Below are positions 16,524 through 26,066 of a stretch of 44,387 bases of DNA, one piece after another. Made by a program: the position numbers and the translations under genes. The number at the start of each line of letters is the position of its first letter. The first letter of the stretch is position 1. Where the stretch lies: positions 1 to 44,387 of the forward strand of contig PKYK01000027.1 in the NCBI GenBank assembly GCA_003133665.1, given 5' to 3'. This DNA is from Acidimicrobiaceae bacterium. Lineage in GTDB: Bacteria; Actinomycetota; Acidimicrobiia; Acidimicrobiales; RAAP-2. The notes beneath the pieces were generated by a model, which was given only the letters and a program-made list of their open reading frames with translations, was not told where the DNA came from and did no database searches.

Positions 16524-17165
16524 GTGAGTCTGCGCCTTCGTGTCCGACGATTCCTGGGGGCTCGGGTCCGCGCGACCCGCCGCTTCCTCAACGAGGTCGC
16601 GACCGTCGGCCCTGATGACCCGTACGCCAAGGAGTTCCACTACTTCGGTTCGCGCGCGGCGCTGATGGCGCCCCAGGGCGTGATCTACAACGAGCGCTAC
16701 CTCTCCATCGGTGACGAGACGTTGATCGGGCCGAACGTCTGTCTCACGGCAGGCATCAGTGGCGATCAGACGATGTTGAGTTCTCCGGTCGTCACCATTG
16801 GCAAGAAGTGCATCATCGGTCGCGGTTCGCACATCATCGGTCACTGGTCCATTGAGCTGGGCGACGAGATCCAAACCGGTCCCTACGTCTACATCACCGA
16901 CCAGAACCACTCGTACGACGAGCCCGATAAGCCGATCGGTTGGCAGAAACCGACGGAAGCGGCGGTGCGCATTGGCTCGGGCAGTTGGCTGGGCGCCAAC
17001 GTGGTGATTCTGCCGGGCACCGAGTTGGGTCGCAACACGACGGTGGCGGCCGGCGCCGTGGTGCGCGGCACCTTTCCGAGCCACGTCGTGCTCGGTGGTG
17101 TCCCCGCCAAGGTGCTGCGCCACTACAGCGCCGAGCGGGGCTGGCAACCCGGACCGCCGTCGTGA
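16524..17165 (+). CDS. Hexapeptide-repeat (left-handed beta-helix) acyltransferase
   Basis: This 213-residue protein belongs to the LbetaH O-acetyltransferase superfamily. Repeating I/V/L-G-x4 units run from about residue 60 (SIGDETLIGPNVCL, TIGKKCIIGRGSHII) to the end, interrupted by the loop ITDQNHSYDEPDKPI that carries the catalytic His, and closing with ILPGTELGRNTTVAAGAVV and VLGGVPAKVLRHY. It most likely acetylates a sugar, capsule or small hydroxyl substrate. The N-terminal 45 residues are basic and unlike the family. I chose GTG at 16524 from the leaderless hexamer; ATG at 16491 would add 11 residues. The stop overlaps the GTG of the MFS gene by four bases, so the two form an operon. 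Confidence 0.88.
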   Translation: MSLRLRVRRFLGARVRATRRFLNEVATVGPDDPYAKEFHYFGSRAALMAPQGVIYNERYLSIGDETLIGPNVCLTAGISGDQTMLSSPVVTIGKKCIIGRGSHIIGHWSIELGDEIQTGPYVYITDQNHSYDEPDKPIGWQKPTEAAVRIGSGSWLGANVVILPGTELGRNTTVAAGAVVRGTFPSHVVLGGVPAKVLRHYSAERGWQPGPPS

Positions 17166-18445
17166 GCATCGCCAAATACGGAATCGACCTTTCGCCCCTT
17201 CGCCAGTCCGCGCAGTATCGCCGCCTCTACGTGGCCGGCTTCGTGACGGCCCTCGGCAGCCAGGCGACCTACGTCACGGTACCGTTCCAATTGAAGAACC
17301 TCACGCATTCGCCAATGGCGGTTGGCGCTCTCGGACTCTTCGAGCTGGTTCCCCTGGTGGTCTTCGGTCTCTACGGTGGTGTCCTGGCCGACCGCCTCAA
17401 TCGTCGCCGGCTCATCCTGCTCACCGAGCAAGCGCTGATGTTGTCGACGGCGGTGCTCTTCGTGAATGCGCTGCTCCGTCATCCCCAATTGTGGGTTCTC
17501 TACGCCGACGCGTTCGTGGTCGCCGGTGTGGCGAGCCTCCAGCGACCGAGCATCGAGGCGCTCAATCAGCAGTACGTGCCTCACGAACTGCAGCGCGCCG
17601 CGTCGGCCTTGGCCAACGTCCGCTACACCACCGCATCAATTATCGGCCCGGCGATCGGTGGCCTGTTGGCCGTCGCTGTTGGTCCCGCTTCGGTCTACGT
17701 CATCAATCTGGTGACGTTCGGATTCTCGTTGGCGTTGTTGTTCACGCTGAAGGCGACCAAACCCCTGACGCCGGCGGACACCGGGGACTTGGCGGCCCTT
17801 CGATCGGGACTTCGCTACGCCCTCTCGCGGCCCGATCTGATGGGGACCTACGTGATTGACCTGCTGGCCATGGTGCTGGCCTTTCCCGTCGTCATGCTGC
17901 CCTTCGTGGCGGAACGCTTCCACGTAACCTACGCGCTGTCCCTGCTGTACTGCGGGCTGCCGGCCGGAGCGCTGGTGGCCACGCTGACGTCGTCGTGGAC
18001 ACGGAGGATCCACCGCTACGGCCGGGCCATCGTGGCCGCCGCCGCCCTCTGGGGGCTCGGCATCGCCGTCTTCGGCTACGCCACGTCGCTGTGGCTCGCG
18101 GTGCTCGGCCTCGCCGTCGGCGGCGGCGCCGACGCGGTCAGCGGCATCTTCCGGTCCACCATGTGGAATGAATCGATTCCTCCCGACGTGCGCGGTCGGA
18201 TGGCGGGGATCGAGATGATCTCGTACTCGCTGGGGCCCACGGCGGGGCAGTTTCGCGCGGGCGTGATGGCGGCGTGGACGACGATGCGGTTCTCTCTGAC
18301 GTTCGGCGGTCTGGCCTGCTCGGGCTCGGTCGGGGTCGTCGCGGTGGCGCTGCCCAGACTCTGGGCCTTCGACACGCGAAGTGACGTGCACGTCGCCGCC
18401 GTCCGCGAACTGCGTGCCCGCGAGAACCCTTCGCAACACTCGTAG
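17162..18445 (+). CDS. MFS transporter of the MFS_3 / EntS type
   Basis: This 427-residue integral membrane protein has about twelve hydrophobic helices and the MFS_3 (enterobactin-exporter-like) start SPLRQSAQYRRLYVAGFVTALGSQATYVTVPFQ. The loop between helices 2 and 3 is GGVLADRLNRRRLI, the family's G-x3-D-R-x-x-R-R motif. It should be a proton-coupled exporter of a small molecule. The GTG at 17162 overlaps the acyltransferase stop (GTGA), so it is translationally coupled; an ORF reading further upstream in this frame is only the shadow of the acyltransferase gene. The coupling suggests that the exported molecule may be the one the acyltransferase modifies, but that is inference. Confidence 0.88.
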   Translation: MSIAKYGIDLSPLRQSAQYRRLYVAGFVTALGSQATYVTVPFQLKNLTHSPMAVGALGLFELVPLVVFGLYGGVLADRLNRRRLILLTEQALMLSTAVLFVNALLRHPQLWVLYADAFVVAGVASLQRPSIEALNQQYVPHELQRAASALANVRYTTASIIGPAIGGLLAVAVGPASVYVINLVTFGFSLALLFTLKATKPLTPADTGDLAALRSGLRYALSRPDLMGTYVIDLLAMVLAFPVVMLPFVAERFHVTYALSLLYCGLPAGALVATLTSSWTRRIHRYGRAIVAAAALWGLGIAVFGYATSLWLAVLGLAVGGGADAVSGIFRSTMWNESIPPDVRGRMAGIEMISYSLGPTAGQFRAGVMAAWTTMRFSLTFGGLACSGSVGVVAVALPRLWAFDTRSDVHVAAVRELRARENPSQHS

Positions 18446-18459
18446 CGCGGGCCAGGCTC

Positions 18460-18465
18460 TACGCT
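18460..18465 (+). promoter_or_regulatory. -10 element TACGCT for serB
   Basis: TACGCT ends six bases before the ATG at 18472. No ribosome site is present, indicating a leaderless mRNA. Confidence 0.5.
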
Positions 18466-18471
18466 CTCTGC

Positions 18472-19662
18472 ATGGCAACATCGACCTATCTGGTGACGGT
18501 GAGCGGACCGGACCGCGTGGGCGTGGGGGCCGAGCTCTTCGCCGCGCTGTCGACCTTGAACGTCCACGGTGGCCAGCTCATCGACGTGGCGCAGATCACC
18601 ATTCGAGGTGCGCTGGTGCTCTGCGCCGAACTGACCATCGACGATTCGGTCACGCCGCTCATGATCGAAGAAGCCCTGCTGCGACACCACATCGTCGCCG
18701 AGGGCATTACCGCCACCGTCGAGCTGGTGCGCTCGAGTGAGACCCATGACGGGCGTCGGTTGCTCGTCACGTTTCTCGCGCCGACCATCAGCGCCGCGCA
18801 GTTGGAGGGGATCTTCCGCGCGATCGCGGCGAGCGGCGCGACGTGCGAGCGAATCGTCCATCTCGCGACGTACCCGGTTGACTGTTATGAGCTGGTCGTT
18901 CGCGGGACCGATCACGCGGCGCTGCGCGAGGACCTCACGATGGTCGCCAAGTCGTCGGGGCTCGATCTCGCCGTCCAACGTGCGGGTCTGCACCGTCGGG
19001 CGAAGCATCTCGTAGTCATGGACGCGGACTCCACGCTCCTCCAGGACGAGGTGATCGACCTCTTGGCCGACGCCTGCGGCCGCGCCGCGGAAGTGTCCAA
19101 GATCACCGATGCGGCGATGGCGGGCGAGATCGATTTCGCCGAGTCGCTGCGAAGGCGGGTCGGGCTTCTCGAAGGACTTCCGGCGACCGTGCTCGATGAC
19201 GTGCGCGCCAAGTTGCGTCTCGCTCCGGGGGCCCGGACCCTCCTGCGCACGCTGCGGCGCCTGGGGTACGTGCCGGCCGTCGTGTCGGGTGGTTTCGTCG
19301 AGGTGCTCGAGCCGCTGCTGGCCGAGTTGCAGGTCGAGCACTTCGAGGCGAACCGCCTGGAGATCGTCGACGGGAAACTGACGGGTCGGCTTTCGGGTGA
19401 CATCCTCGACCGCGCCGGGAAGGCCCGGGCGCTGCGGCGTTTCGCGGACGAGGTGGGCGTCCCCCTGGAGCAGACCGTGGCGGTGGGTGACGGCGCGAAC
19501 GATATCGACATGCTCTCCGTGGCCGGCCTCGGCATCGCCTTCAACGCCAAGCCCGTGGTGCAAGAGCACGCTGACGCCGCACTGTCGGTGCCGTACCTCG
19601 ACGCCGTGCTCTATTTCCTCGGGATCAGTCGCGAAGAGATCGAGACCGACGAGTTCCGCTGA
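18472..19662 (+). CDS. serB: Phosphoserine phosphatase with two N-terminal ACT domains
   Basis: This 396-residue enzyme removes phosphate from phosphoserine, the last step of serine synthesis. Residues about 5-85 and 96-172 form two ACT domains (SGPDRVGVGAELFAAL; then LLVTFLAPTISAAQLEGIF), the architecture of mycobacterial SerB2, which allows serine binding and feedback control. The HAD phosphatase domain begins at 180 with D184-A-D186-S-T (nucleophile and acid), followed by SGGFVEVLEPLL (motif II) and AVGDGANDIDML (motif IV); all catalytic residues are present. Expression seems leaderless. It stands alone, with a 178-base gap before the next gene. Confidence 0.95.
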   Translation: MATSTYLVTVSGPDRVGVGAELFAALSTLNVHGGQLIDVAQITIRGALVLCAELTIDDSVTPLMIEEALLRHHIVAEGITATVELVRSSETHDGRRLLVTFLAPTISAAQLEGIFRAIAASGATCERIVHLATYPVDCYELVVRGTDHAALREDLTMVAKSSGLDLAVQRAGLHRRAKHLVVMDADSTLLQDEVIDLLADACGRAAEVSKITDAAMAGEIDFAESLRRRVGLLEGLPATVLDDVRAKLRLAPGARTLLRTLRRLGYVPAVVSGGFVEVLEPLLAELQVEHFEANRLEIVDGKLTGRLSGDILDRAGKARALRRFADEVGVPLEQTVAVGDGANDIDMLSVAGLGIAFNAKPVVQEHADAALSVPYLDAVLYFLGISREEIETDEFR

Positions 19663-19711
19663 GCCGGACGGCGCGCGCTTGGCGCGGTGTGGGGTCCTCG
19701 CGACCGGCCTT

Positions 19712-19732
19712 GCGGGGTCGACGAGCCCCCGC
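19712..19732 (+). terminator. Possible weak terminator after serB
   Basis: GCGGGG pairs with CCCCGC around a nine-base loop in the gap between serB and the ferredoxin gene. There is no T tract, so the call is weak. Confidence 0.25.
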
Positions 19733-19807
19733 GGAGGCGGGTGCCGCCCTTCGAACCAGCGCCAATTCGCCCCGCAGCGCGCCGACGATTTGCCGCTTAC
19801 CGAGTAG

Positions 19808-19836
19808 TAGGGTCTCCAATAACAACACGGAGGAGG
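19808..19836 (+). promoter_or_regulatory. Candidate -10 (TAGGGT) and strong ribosome site of the ferredoxin-P450 operon
   Basis: TAGGGT at 19808-19813 would start transcription near 19820. GGAGGAGG at 19829-19836 lies four bases before the GTG at 19841, an unusually strong ribosome site in a window where many genes lack one. Confidence 0.45.
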
Positions 19837-19840
19837 GGTC

Positions 19841-20035
19841 GTGAAAGTTGTGATCGACGCTGAACGCTGTCAAGGTCACGGGCGTTGTTTCTTGGCCGCG
19901 CCGGGCATCTTCGGTTTTGATGATCTGGGCAATGGAGTCGTCCTGGGCGACGGGACGTTGAACGACGAGACCCTCGAACTCGCGCGATTGGCGCAGTCCA
20001 ACTGTCCCGAGCACGCAATTTCCATTGAGGAGTAG
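19841..20035 (+). CDS. [3Fe-4S]-type ferredoxin, P450 electron donor
   Basis: This 64-residue ferredoxin has C10-x-x-H13-x-x-C16 (CQGHGRC) and C55-P (NCPEH). Three cysteines with His at the second position are typical of single-cluster ferredoxins that feed electrons to actinobacterial P450s. The length is normal for that group. GTG at 19841 follows a GGAGGAGG site. The stop is two bases before the ATG of the first P450, so the three genes are almost certainly one operon. No ferredoxin reductase is encoded here, so a general cellular reductase is presumably used. Confidence 0.92.
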   Translation: MKVVIDAERCQGHGRCFLAAPGIFGFDDLGNGVVLGDGTLNDETLELARLAQSNCPEHAISIEE

Positions 20036-20037
20036 CA

Positions 20038-21246
20038 GTGACGATCAAGCCGCCCGTTGACGACTTCGCGACTGACTGGGATCACGCCGACCCCCAGTGG
20101 GTGAGCGACCCGTACCCGATCTGGGACGACCTGCGCGAACGCTGCCCCGTTGCGCACACCGAGCGCTACGGCGGTGGGTGGTTTCCGGCCACCCACGCCG
20201 GCGTGTCGGCAATCGCGAACGACACCGAGAACTTCACCAGCCGCACGGTCATCATCGGCAACGGACGCCCCGACGAGGACGCCCTCCCGTCGCCCATCGG
20301 CGTGGCCCCGCCCATCTCGTCGGACCCGCCGTTCCACAAGATCGCCCGCCGCCTCATTCTTCCGGCGTTCGCACCCGGGCCGGTGAACGCCCTGGAGCCG
20401 CGGATCCGCGAGCTCTGCGTCAGCTTGCTCGACCGGATGGCCGGCCAAGCGGTGGTGAACGGCGGTTCGGACTACGCGCAGTACGTTCCAGCGGCGGTCA
20501 TCAGCCGGATGCTCGGTTTCCCCGAGGCCGACGAGGACCTCTTTCGCGAGTTCGTGCACATCGTGATCGGAGGAATCGATCACCCGCTCGAACAGCGAAT
20601 CGAGGAGTTCCAACCGGTCGAGGACTACTTCACGAAGCAGATCGAAGACCACCAGGCCAACCCCCGCGACGATCTGACGAGTTACCTGTTGAACGTGGAA
20701 CTCGGTGGAGAGAAGTTGGCGATCGAGCACGTCTTTGGCACGATGGTCCTGGTGCTCATCGCGGGAATCGACACCACCTGGTCGGCCCTTGGCGCGTCGC
20801 TGTGGCACCTCGCGGGCAATCCGGATGATCTGGCGCGCCTGGTGAACGAACCCGACCTCATGCCACTGGCCATCGAGGAGTTCCTGCGCTTCTACGCGCC
20901 GGTCACGATGGCCCGCCTGGTGAAGCACGACATGGAGTACCTGGGCTGTCCGATGAAGGAGTACGACTGGATCCTGCTGGGATTCCCCGCCGCCAATCGG
21001 GACCCGGCGGTCTTTGCCGACGCGGACAAGTTCATCATCGACCGCCAGGAGAACCGGCACCTCGCCTTCGGCCTCGGAATCCATCGCTGCGCCGGATCGA
21101 ACCTGGCGCGCCTCGAACTGCGGATCGCGATCGAGGAGTTCATCAAGCGCTACCCGCGCTTCGAGCTCGCCGACCCCGGTGCGGTCACCTGGGCGCCGGG
21201 GCAGATTCGCGGACCCCGAAATCTGCCGATTCGAATTCTCGACTGA
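20038..21246 (+). CDS. Cytochrome P450, first of a tandem pair
   Basis: This 402-residue soluble monooxygenase has all P450 landmarks: the I-helix oxygen-activation motif AGIDTT (residues 242-247), the ExxR pair E281/R284 (EEFLRF), and the haem ligand C351 in FGLGIHRCAG. The EXXR and Cys loop match bacterial class I enzymes fed by ferredoxin, which is encoded just upstream. Substrate cannot be read from sequence. It has no membrane anchor. Its protein and DNA are very similar to the next gene, above all in the last 70 residues. A gap of 48 bases, without a promoter I can support, separates the two. Confidence 0.95.
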   Translation: MTIKPPVDDFATDWDHADPQWVSDPYPIWDDLRERCPVAHTERYGGGWFPATHAGVSAIANDTENFTSRTVIIGNGRPDEDALPSPIGVAPPISSDPPFHKIARRLILPAFAPGPVNALEPRIRELCVSLLDRMAGQAVVNGGSDYAQYVPAAVISRMLGFPEADEDLFREFVHIVIGGIDHPLEQRIEEFQPVEDYFTKQIEDHQANPRDDLTSYLLNVELGGEKLAIEHVFGTMVLVLIAGIDTTWSALGASLWHLAGNPDDLARLVNEPDLMPLAIEEFLRFYAPVTMARLVKHDMEYLGCPMKEYDWILLGFPAANRDPAVFADADKFIIDRQENRHLAFGLGIHRCAGSNLARLELRIAIEEFIKRYPRFELADPGAVTWAPGQIRGPRNLPIRILD

Positions 21247-21294
21247 AGCGGGGACGGTCGGCGCCGACGTCGCCCAAGAGACGAAAGTGTGGAC

Positions 21295-22503
21295 ATGACC
21301 GAGAAGCTGCCCGTCGAAGACTTCGCCACGGACTGGGATCACACCGATCCCCAATGGGTGAGCGACCCGTATCCGATCTGGGAAGACCTCCGGGAGCGCT
21401 GCCCCATCGCCCACACCGAACGTTACGGGGGCGGATGGTTCCCGACCACCCACGAAGCGGTGTCCGCGATCGCCAATGACACGGAGCACTTCTCGAGCCG
21501 ATTGGTGGTGGTGACGAACGAGAAATATCCCGTCGACGCGCCGCCCGCGCCGATCGGCGGTGCGCCGCCCATCACGTCGGACCCGCCGTTCCACCAGATC
21601 GCCCGACGCCTCTTCCTACCGGCCTTCGCACCCGGACCGGTCAACGCGATGGAGCCGCAGATTCGCGAGCTCTGCGTGCGCCGGCTCGACCAGGTCGCCG
21701 ACCGGGAGTTGGTGAACGGCGGCACCGACTACGCCCAGTTCATCCCGCCGGGCGTCATCGCGCGCATGCTGGGATTCCCCCAGAAGGACGAGGACCTCTT
21801 CCGCGAGTTCGTGCACATCGTGCTGGACCTCATCGACGTGCCGACGGAAGATCGCGGTCCGATGTTCGAGCCCCTGATCCAGTACTTCGACGAGCAGATC
21901 GAGGATCACCGGCAGAATCCCCGAGACGATTTCACCAGTTATCTGCTCAATGCTGAGGTCGGTGGCCAGAAGCTGTCGATCGAGCACATTCGCGGATCGA
22001 TGGTTCTCGTGCTGGTCGCGGGCATCGACACCACGTGGTCGGCCATCGGTGCGTCGCTGTGGCATCTGGCCTCGCATCCCGATGACCTCGCACGTCTGGT
22101 GAACGAACCAGCGTTGATGCCACTGGCCATCGAGGAGTTCCTGCGTTTCTACGCGCCGGTCACGATGGCCCGCATGGTGAAGGACGACATTGACTTCCTC
22201 GGTTGCCCGATGAAACGTGACGATTGGATCCTGCTGGGATTCCCCGCCGCCAATCGGGACCCGGCCGCGTTCGCGGACGCGGACAGGTTCATCATCGACC
22301 GCCAGGAGAACCGGCACCTGGCCTTCGGACTGGGGATCCACCGTTGCGCCGGATCGAACCTGGCCCGACTGGAACTGCGCGTCGCCATCGAGGAGTTCAT
22401 CAAGCGCTACCCGCGCTTCGAGCTCGCCGACCCCGGCGCGGTCACCTGGGCGCAGGGACAGGTGCGCGGCCCGCGCAACCTCCCGATCCGGATCCTTCCC
22501 TAG
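21295..22503 (+). CDS. Cytochrome P450, second of a tandem pair
   Basis: This 402-residue P450 is a paralogue of the preceding gene. It keeps the I-helix AGIDTT, the ExxR pair in EEFLRF and the Cys loop FGLGIHRCAG. Differences cluster in the region of residues 70-95 (after FSSR) and 170-210, areas that cover substrate-recognition loops in P450s, so the substrate preferences probably differ. I chose ATG at 21295 because it aligns with the start of the first copy; GTG at 21289 is an alternative. The gene converges on pepP, with seven bases between the stop codons. Confidence 0.94.
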   Translation: MTEKLPVEDFATDWDHTDPQWVSDPYPIWEDLRERCPIAHTERYGGGWFPTTHEAVSAIANDTEHFSSRLVVVTNEKYPVDAPPAPIGGAPPITSDPPFHQIARRLFLPAFAPGPVNAMEPQIRELCVRRLDQVADRELVNGGTDYAQFIPPGVIARMLGFPQKDEDLFREFVHIVLDLIDVPTEDRGPMFEPLIQYFDEQIEDHRQNPRDDFTSYLLNAEVGGQKLSIEHIRGSMVLVLVAGIDTTWSAIGASLWHLASHPDDLARLVNEPALMPLAIEEFLRFYAPVTMARMVKDDIDFLGCPMKRDDWILLGFPAANRDPAAFADADRFIIDRQENRHLAFGLGIHRCAGSNLARLELRVAIEEFIKRYPRFELADPGAVTWAQGQVRGPRNLPIRILP

Positions 22504-22510
22504 TCCCGGC

Positions 22511-24004
<1,494 letters not shown>

Positions 24005-24011
24005 GGTCCTC

Positions 24012-24017
24012 AACTTA
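24012..24017 (-). promoter_or_regulatory. -10 element TAAGTT for pepP
   Basis: Minus-strand TAAGTT ends seven bases before the ATG at 24004. A GAGG in the spacer could also serve as a short ribosome site. Confidence 0.4.
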
Positions 24018-24111
24018 CCGTTCGGTCGAAGGAATTTCCGCTGGCACCACGCCCGGCGGCGATTTCTGGGAAAGTGGGTAAGAACGAGGTCGATGCGGAC
24101 AGGTAGACAGC

Positions 24112-24615
24112 GTGGCACCATCCAGAGAGCGTCGTTTCCGCGTGCTCGCCGACGAGGCGACACCCGCGATCGGCGCGTACCTCCGGCGTCGCCTCTACCC
24201 ACTCGGCCCGGCCGAGCTTGACGATCTCGTCGAAGAGGTGCTGCTCGTCGCGTGGAGGCGCCTGGACGACATTCCCGGTGACGCCCGCATACCCTGGCTG
24301 ATCGGCGTGGCGCGCAATGTGCTGCGCAATGCGGTTCGCCAGCAGCGCCGGCGCTCGCTCATGGAAGCCCAACTACGACCGGTCGTGTCGGACGCCGCGG
24401 CCGAGGACTACGTCATCGCCGACGAAGGCGTGCGCCAGGCGTTGAGCTCGCTCAACGAGGACGACCGGGAGATCCTGCTCCTGCACTTCTGGGATGGCCG
24501 CAGCGCCGCCGAGATCGGCGTCGTCTTTGGCACGTCGACGAACGTGGCGGCAGTTCGGCTCTCGCGCGCGCAAGACCGGTTTCGAAAGAACTTCGACGTC
24601 GTCAACGTCGAGTGA
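24112..24615 (+). CDS. ECF-like RNA polymerase sigma factor
   Basis: This 167-residue protein has the two-domain layout of ECF sigma factors. Region 2 lies at about residues 20-85 (LDDLVEEVLLVAWRRL, then IPWLIGVARNVLRNAVRQQRR) and region 4 at about 112-162 (LSSLNEDDREILLLHFWDGRSAAEIGVVFGTSTNVAAVRLSRAQDR, a helix-turn-helix that reads the -35). The GTG at 24112 lacks a clear ribosome site and the leaderless hexamer is not convincing here, so the start is less sure. It is divergent from pepP and 49 bases upstream of a membrane protein that probably controls it. Its target promoters cannot be read from this window. Confidence 0.9.
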   Translation: MAPSRERRFRVLADEATPAIGAYLRRRLYPLGPAELDDLVEEVLLVAWRRLDDIPGDARIPWLIGVARNVLRNAVRQQRRRSLMEAQLRPVVSDAAAEDYVIADEGVRQALSSLNEDDREILLLHFWDGRSAAEIGVVFGTSTNVAAVRLSRAQDRFRKNFDVVNVE

Positions 24616-24623
24616 AAGTTATC

Positions 24624-24652
24624 CCCTCTGCGGACATGTACCAGGCAGAGGG
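24624..24652 (+). promoter_or_regulatory. RNA hairpin between sigma factor and its membrane partner
   Basis: CCCTCTGC pairs perfectly with GCAGAGGG around a 13-base loop. The stem ends just before the ribosome site (GGGAGA) of the next gene, so it could modulate its translation or partly end transcription. No T tract follows. Confidence 0.4.
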
Positions 24653-24664
24653 ATGGGAGAGTCT

Positions 24665-26041
24665 ATGAAGTCAATCGAAGAGCGACTGGTCGCGAGTGAC
24701 CCCAGCATCGCAACGCCGTACGCTCCCGCTGACTACGAGGCGATGGTGCGGCGGGTCGTGGCGGCGCTGTATCCGAAGGCCGCAACGACGTGGCGCGGAT
24801 TCAAGATCAAGATGGCCAGTTCGGTCGCCGCCGCGAGCCTGCTCACGGCCCTCGGCATCACCGCGCTCAGTACCGCCGGCTCCACACTACCAATCCTGGG
24901 TTTCGCGGCGGCGAGCACGCCCAAGACGTCCGGTATCGCCACGAGTCCGACCGCGGCCAGCACGCTGATGCGCCTCAATGTGAACTACCAGTTCACCGGC
25001 GCCGACAACTTCTCAACGGCACCGGGCAACGGCGTCGCGTACGCCTTCAGCGCGCCGAGTGACGGAGGGGCCACGCTGAGCCAGGTCGCCCAGGTGCTGC
25101 ACGTCGACGTCGGCACGCCGACCACAACCGACAACGGGCAGTCCTTCACGTCGAGTGGCCCTCAGTACGCCGGTTGGCTCGTGCAGAATGCCGGCTACTC
25201 CTCGTGGGGGATCGACTACAGCCTGAACAGTCTGAACCCCTCGAAGTCGCTCACGGCCGACCAACTCAAGGCCCGCGCCGTTGCCCTCGCCCACCGGCTG
25301 GGTGATCTCACCCTGGGCGTCGCCACGATCGACACCGTGTCGAGCGACTCGCTGAGTCCCACCAGCGTTACCGTGCCGATCGTGGTTGGCGGTCTGCCAA
25401 CGGACCTGAGCTACAGCTTCACCTTCGCGAGTGATGGCGTGCTGATGAGCGCGAGCGGCCAGAGCTTCGCACTCGCGTCCGTCGGGAATTACCCGCTGAT
25501 CTCGCCCGCCGCGGGCGTGCGCGAGATCACCTCACAGCTCGGACTCGTGAGTGGCGTGATGAACGACGGGGGGGTCGCGGGTTCCCAGCCGGGGCAGGTC
25601 GGCTCGGGATCATCCAGTTCAGGCTCCTCGACGGGCGCAGCGGGCGCCACCACGCCGCCCACCCCCGTCGTTTCACCGATGCTCGGTTCGGAGACGACGA
25701 CATCGGTGGCGCCAACCACCACGGACTCATCGGTGGCACCCCCGGTCAACACGGGACCGGTGACGGCGGTTCCTTCCTCACCGGGAACAACCGACACGCT
25801 CCCCACTGACTCGGTACCGACCACGGCGACGACGGTGCCGGCTCCGACGATCGTGAACCTCACGGACGTGTCAATCCAGTACGGCGTGTTCACGATGGCC
25901 AACGGAACGACCATGCTGTTGCCGATGTACGTCTACGTGGGAATCGTGGTGGGGGAGTCGTCGTACCGAGCCACCTTCCGGGTCGTGCCCATTGACCCGT
26001 CCTACCTGGACCTCTCGACCGTGCAGAACTACAACTACTAG
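24665..26041 (+). CDS. Single-pass membrane protein paired with the sigma factor; possible anti-sigma regulator
   Basis: This 458-residue protein has a short cytoplasmic N-terminus (about 1-48, containing DYEAMVRRVVAALYP), one membrane helix (about 50-72) and a large external part. The outer region includes a Ser/Gly- and then Thr/Pro-rich linker (about 305-400) and a final beta-rich stretch with a TMLLPMYVYVGIVVG strand. The topology and the position 49 bases behind an ECF-like sigma gene fit a membrane anti-sigma or signal-sensing protein, but no zinc-binding anti-sigma motif (H-x3-C-x2-C) is present, so this is inference. ATG at 24665 has a GGGAGA site; ATG at 24653 is an alternative that lacks proper spacing. 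I do not recognise a named family. Confidence 0.7.
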   Translation: MKSIEERLVASDPSIATPYAPADYEAMVRRVVAALYPKAATTWRGFKIKMASSVAAASLLTALGITALSTAGSTLPILGFAAASTPKTSGIATSPTAASTLMRLNVNYQFTGADNFSTAPGNGVAYAFSAPSDGGATLSQVAQVLHVDVGTPTTTDNGQSFTSSGPQYAGWLVQNAGYSSWGIDYSLNSLNPSKSLTADQLKARAVALAHRLGDLTLGVATIDTVSSDSLSPTSVTVPIVVGGLPTDLSYSFTFASDGVLMSASGQSFALASVGNYPLISPAAGVREITSQLGLVSGVMNDGGVAGSQPGQVGSGSSSSGSSTGAAGATTPPTPVVSPMLGSETTTSVAPTTTDSSVAPPVNTGPVTAVPSSPGTTDTLPTDSVPTTATTVPAPTIVNLTDVSIQYGVFTMANGTTMLLPMYVYVGIVVGESSYRATFRVVPIDPSYLDLSTVQNYNY

Positions 26042-26054
26042 GTATCCGACGGCG

Positions 26055-26060
26055 TAGGCT
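26055..26060 (+). promoter_or_regulatory. -10 element TAGGCT for the enoyl-CoA isomerase
   Basis: TAGGCT ends six bases before the ATG at 26067. It lies only 14 bases after the stop of the preceding gene, so this gene appears to be an independent leaderless unit. Confidence 0.5.
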
Positions 26061-26066
26061 GCGCCC

